A program made the translations under genes and the position numbers. The notes below the pieces were generated by a model. That model was not told the origin of the DNA. It was given only the letters and a program-made list of their open reading frames with translations, and did not search any database. This document shows positions 5,047-5,577 of a stretch of 5,577 nt of DNA, one piece after another; position 1 is the stretch's first letter; every line of letters starts with the position of its first letter. Origin of the DNA: Anaerolineales bacterium UBA4826 (GTDB lineage Bacteria; Chloroflexota; Anaerolineae; UBA4142); NCBI GenBank assembly GCA_002400365.1, contig DHFK01000207.1, forward strand, positions 1 to 5,577, read 5' to 3'.

Positions 5047-5577
5047 CTACTTTGTTGGCAATGTCTGCGCGAACGAGATCACATTCGCAATGTCTTCGAG
5101 CGTCCAGCCGAGACCCAAGCCCGAAGGCATTGGCTCGCCTGGTTGTCCAAAGGCAACCTTGTGGAAAGTTTCCCACGGATTGTCCGCGGCAACCGTTCCA
5201 ACGTACTCGGGTGCTTTGTCATCGCCAAAGTTGATCTTTTTGCCGTCGTTGCCGTGACACGCCGCGCAGGTCGCGGTGAATTTGACTTTGCCCCTTGCTG
5301 GGTCGCCTTTCACGGACTTGTCGGCGTTGATGAACGTGGAAACGTCCTTTATTTCTTTTTGAATGAACTCCACCATCGCTTTGGTCTGCGCGGCATTGAG
5401 CGCCTTGGAAAAGTCGTGGTCTGCGTTTTTCTTGCCCGTGAGCCACGCCGTCAATTCGTCCGCCGATTTGGAGGCGGAACCGAGAACGCCGACAAAGCCC
5501 GTCTTGTGCGAGCCAGAACCGTACGCGCCGTCCTTGCCCTTGTAATCCCAGCCGTGACATTCCTTGCAGCGCCAGGT
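5047..5577 (-). CDS. Diheme c-type cytochrome, 5'-truncated by window edge
   Basis: Periplasmic or extracytoplasmic electron carrier, probably feeding to or from the bc-type complex encoded just downstream. The reading frame is open to the right edge, so the start and any signal peptide lie outside; 176 residues plus TAG are visible. An internal TTG at 5454 is not the real start, because the frame continues upstream through a heme motif. Two heme c sites are seen: CKECH at visible residues 4-8 and CAACH at 104-108. The second module is a typical class I fold, with Met150 in GEPMPS as the likely axial ligand and a C-terminal helix. The first module has no Met in the usual place; His54 (DHDF) or Met68 are the only evident candidates for its distal ligand. 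An 81-nt gap separates it from the cytochrome b gene. The cytochrome identity is secure; the partner is inferred from context. Confidence 0.93.
   Translation of the reverse strand, partial: TWRCKECHGWDYKGKDGAYGSGSHKTGFVGVLGSASKSADELTAWLTGKKNADHDFSKALNAAQTKAMVEFIQKEIKDVSTFINADKSVKGDPARGKVKFTATCAACHGNDGKKINFGDDKAPEYVGTVAADNPWETFHKVAFGQPGEPMPSGLGLGWTLEDIANVISFAQTLPTK

Noticed and set aside
1989..5275. Near-identical stretches such as GACACGCCGCGCAG at about 5255 and 2740, with a similar one at about 1991
   Set aside because: These encode the CxxCH heme sites and reflect shared codons for the same motif, not a nucleotide repeat element.

Overview
The window holds one leftward (minus-strand) respiratory gene cluster. 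It begins with a diheme cytochrome c cut by the right edge and ends with a sensor kinase whose stop lies at 298-300. In transcription order it reads: diheme cytochrome c (5577-5047, partial), cytochrome b6-like subunit (4965-4225), cytochrome b C-terminal subunit (4224-3454), Rieske iron-sulfur protein (3432-2935), membrane-anchored triheme cytochrome c (2926-1799), and histidine kinase with two periplasmic CxxCH heme motifs (1788-298). Gaps are 0 to 21 nt except one of 81 nt before the cytochrome b gene. That gap carries heptanucleotide repeats and a 12-bp inverted repeat.

Together the middle four genes encode a quinol:electron-acceptor oxidoreductase of the cytochrome bc/b6f superfamily with a split cytochrome b. 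Quinol would be oxidised at the Rieske/cytochrome b site. Electrons would pass to the Rieske cluster and then to the c-type cytochromes, the triheme protein being the likely in-complex acceptor and the diheme protein a further carrier. The seven visible CxxCH motifs (2+3+2) include two in the kinase. This suggests that the kinase senses redox state or a small ligand through heme c and controls respiration, but no response regulator is visible in the window.

The organism is a bacterium with c-type cytochrome maturation and probably menaquinone. The split b6-like cytochrome b with H-x14-H in its second ligand pair, the APWY version of the Qo motif, and the TTGGGAT-type intergenic repeats are compatible with an environmental lineage such as Chloroflexota (Anaerolineae-like). 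That assignment is a weak inference from general impression, not from a marker gene.

Positions 1-297, downstream of the kinase, contain no recognisable gene. They contain several inverted repeats that could fold into hairpins and a small three-way junction. No promoter for the cluster is visible; it should lie beyond the right edge. No tRNA, rRNA, CRISPR array or recognisable transposase was found.
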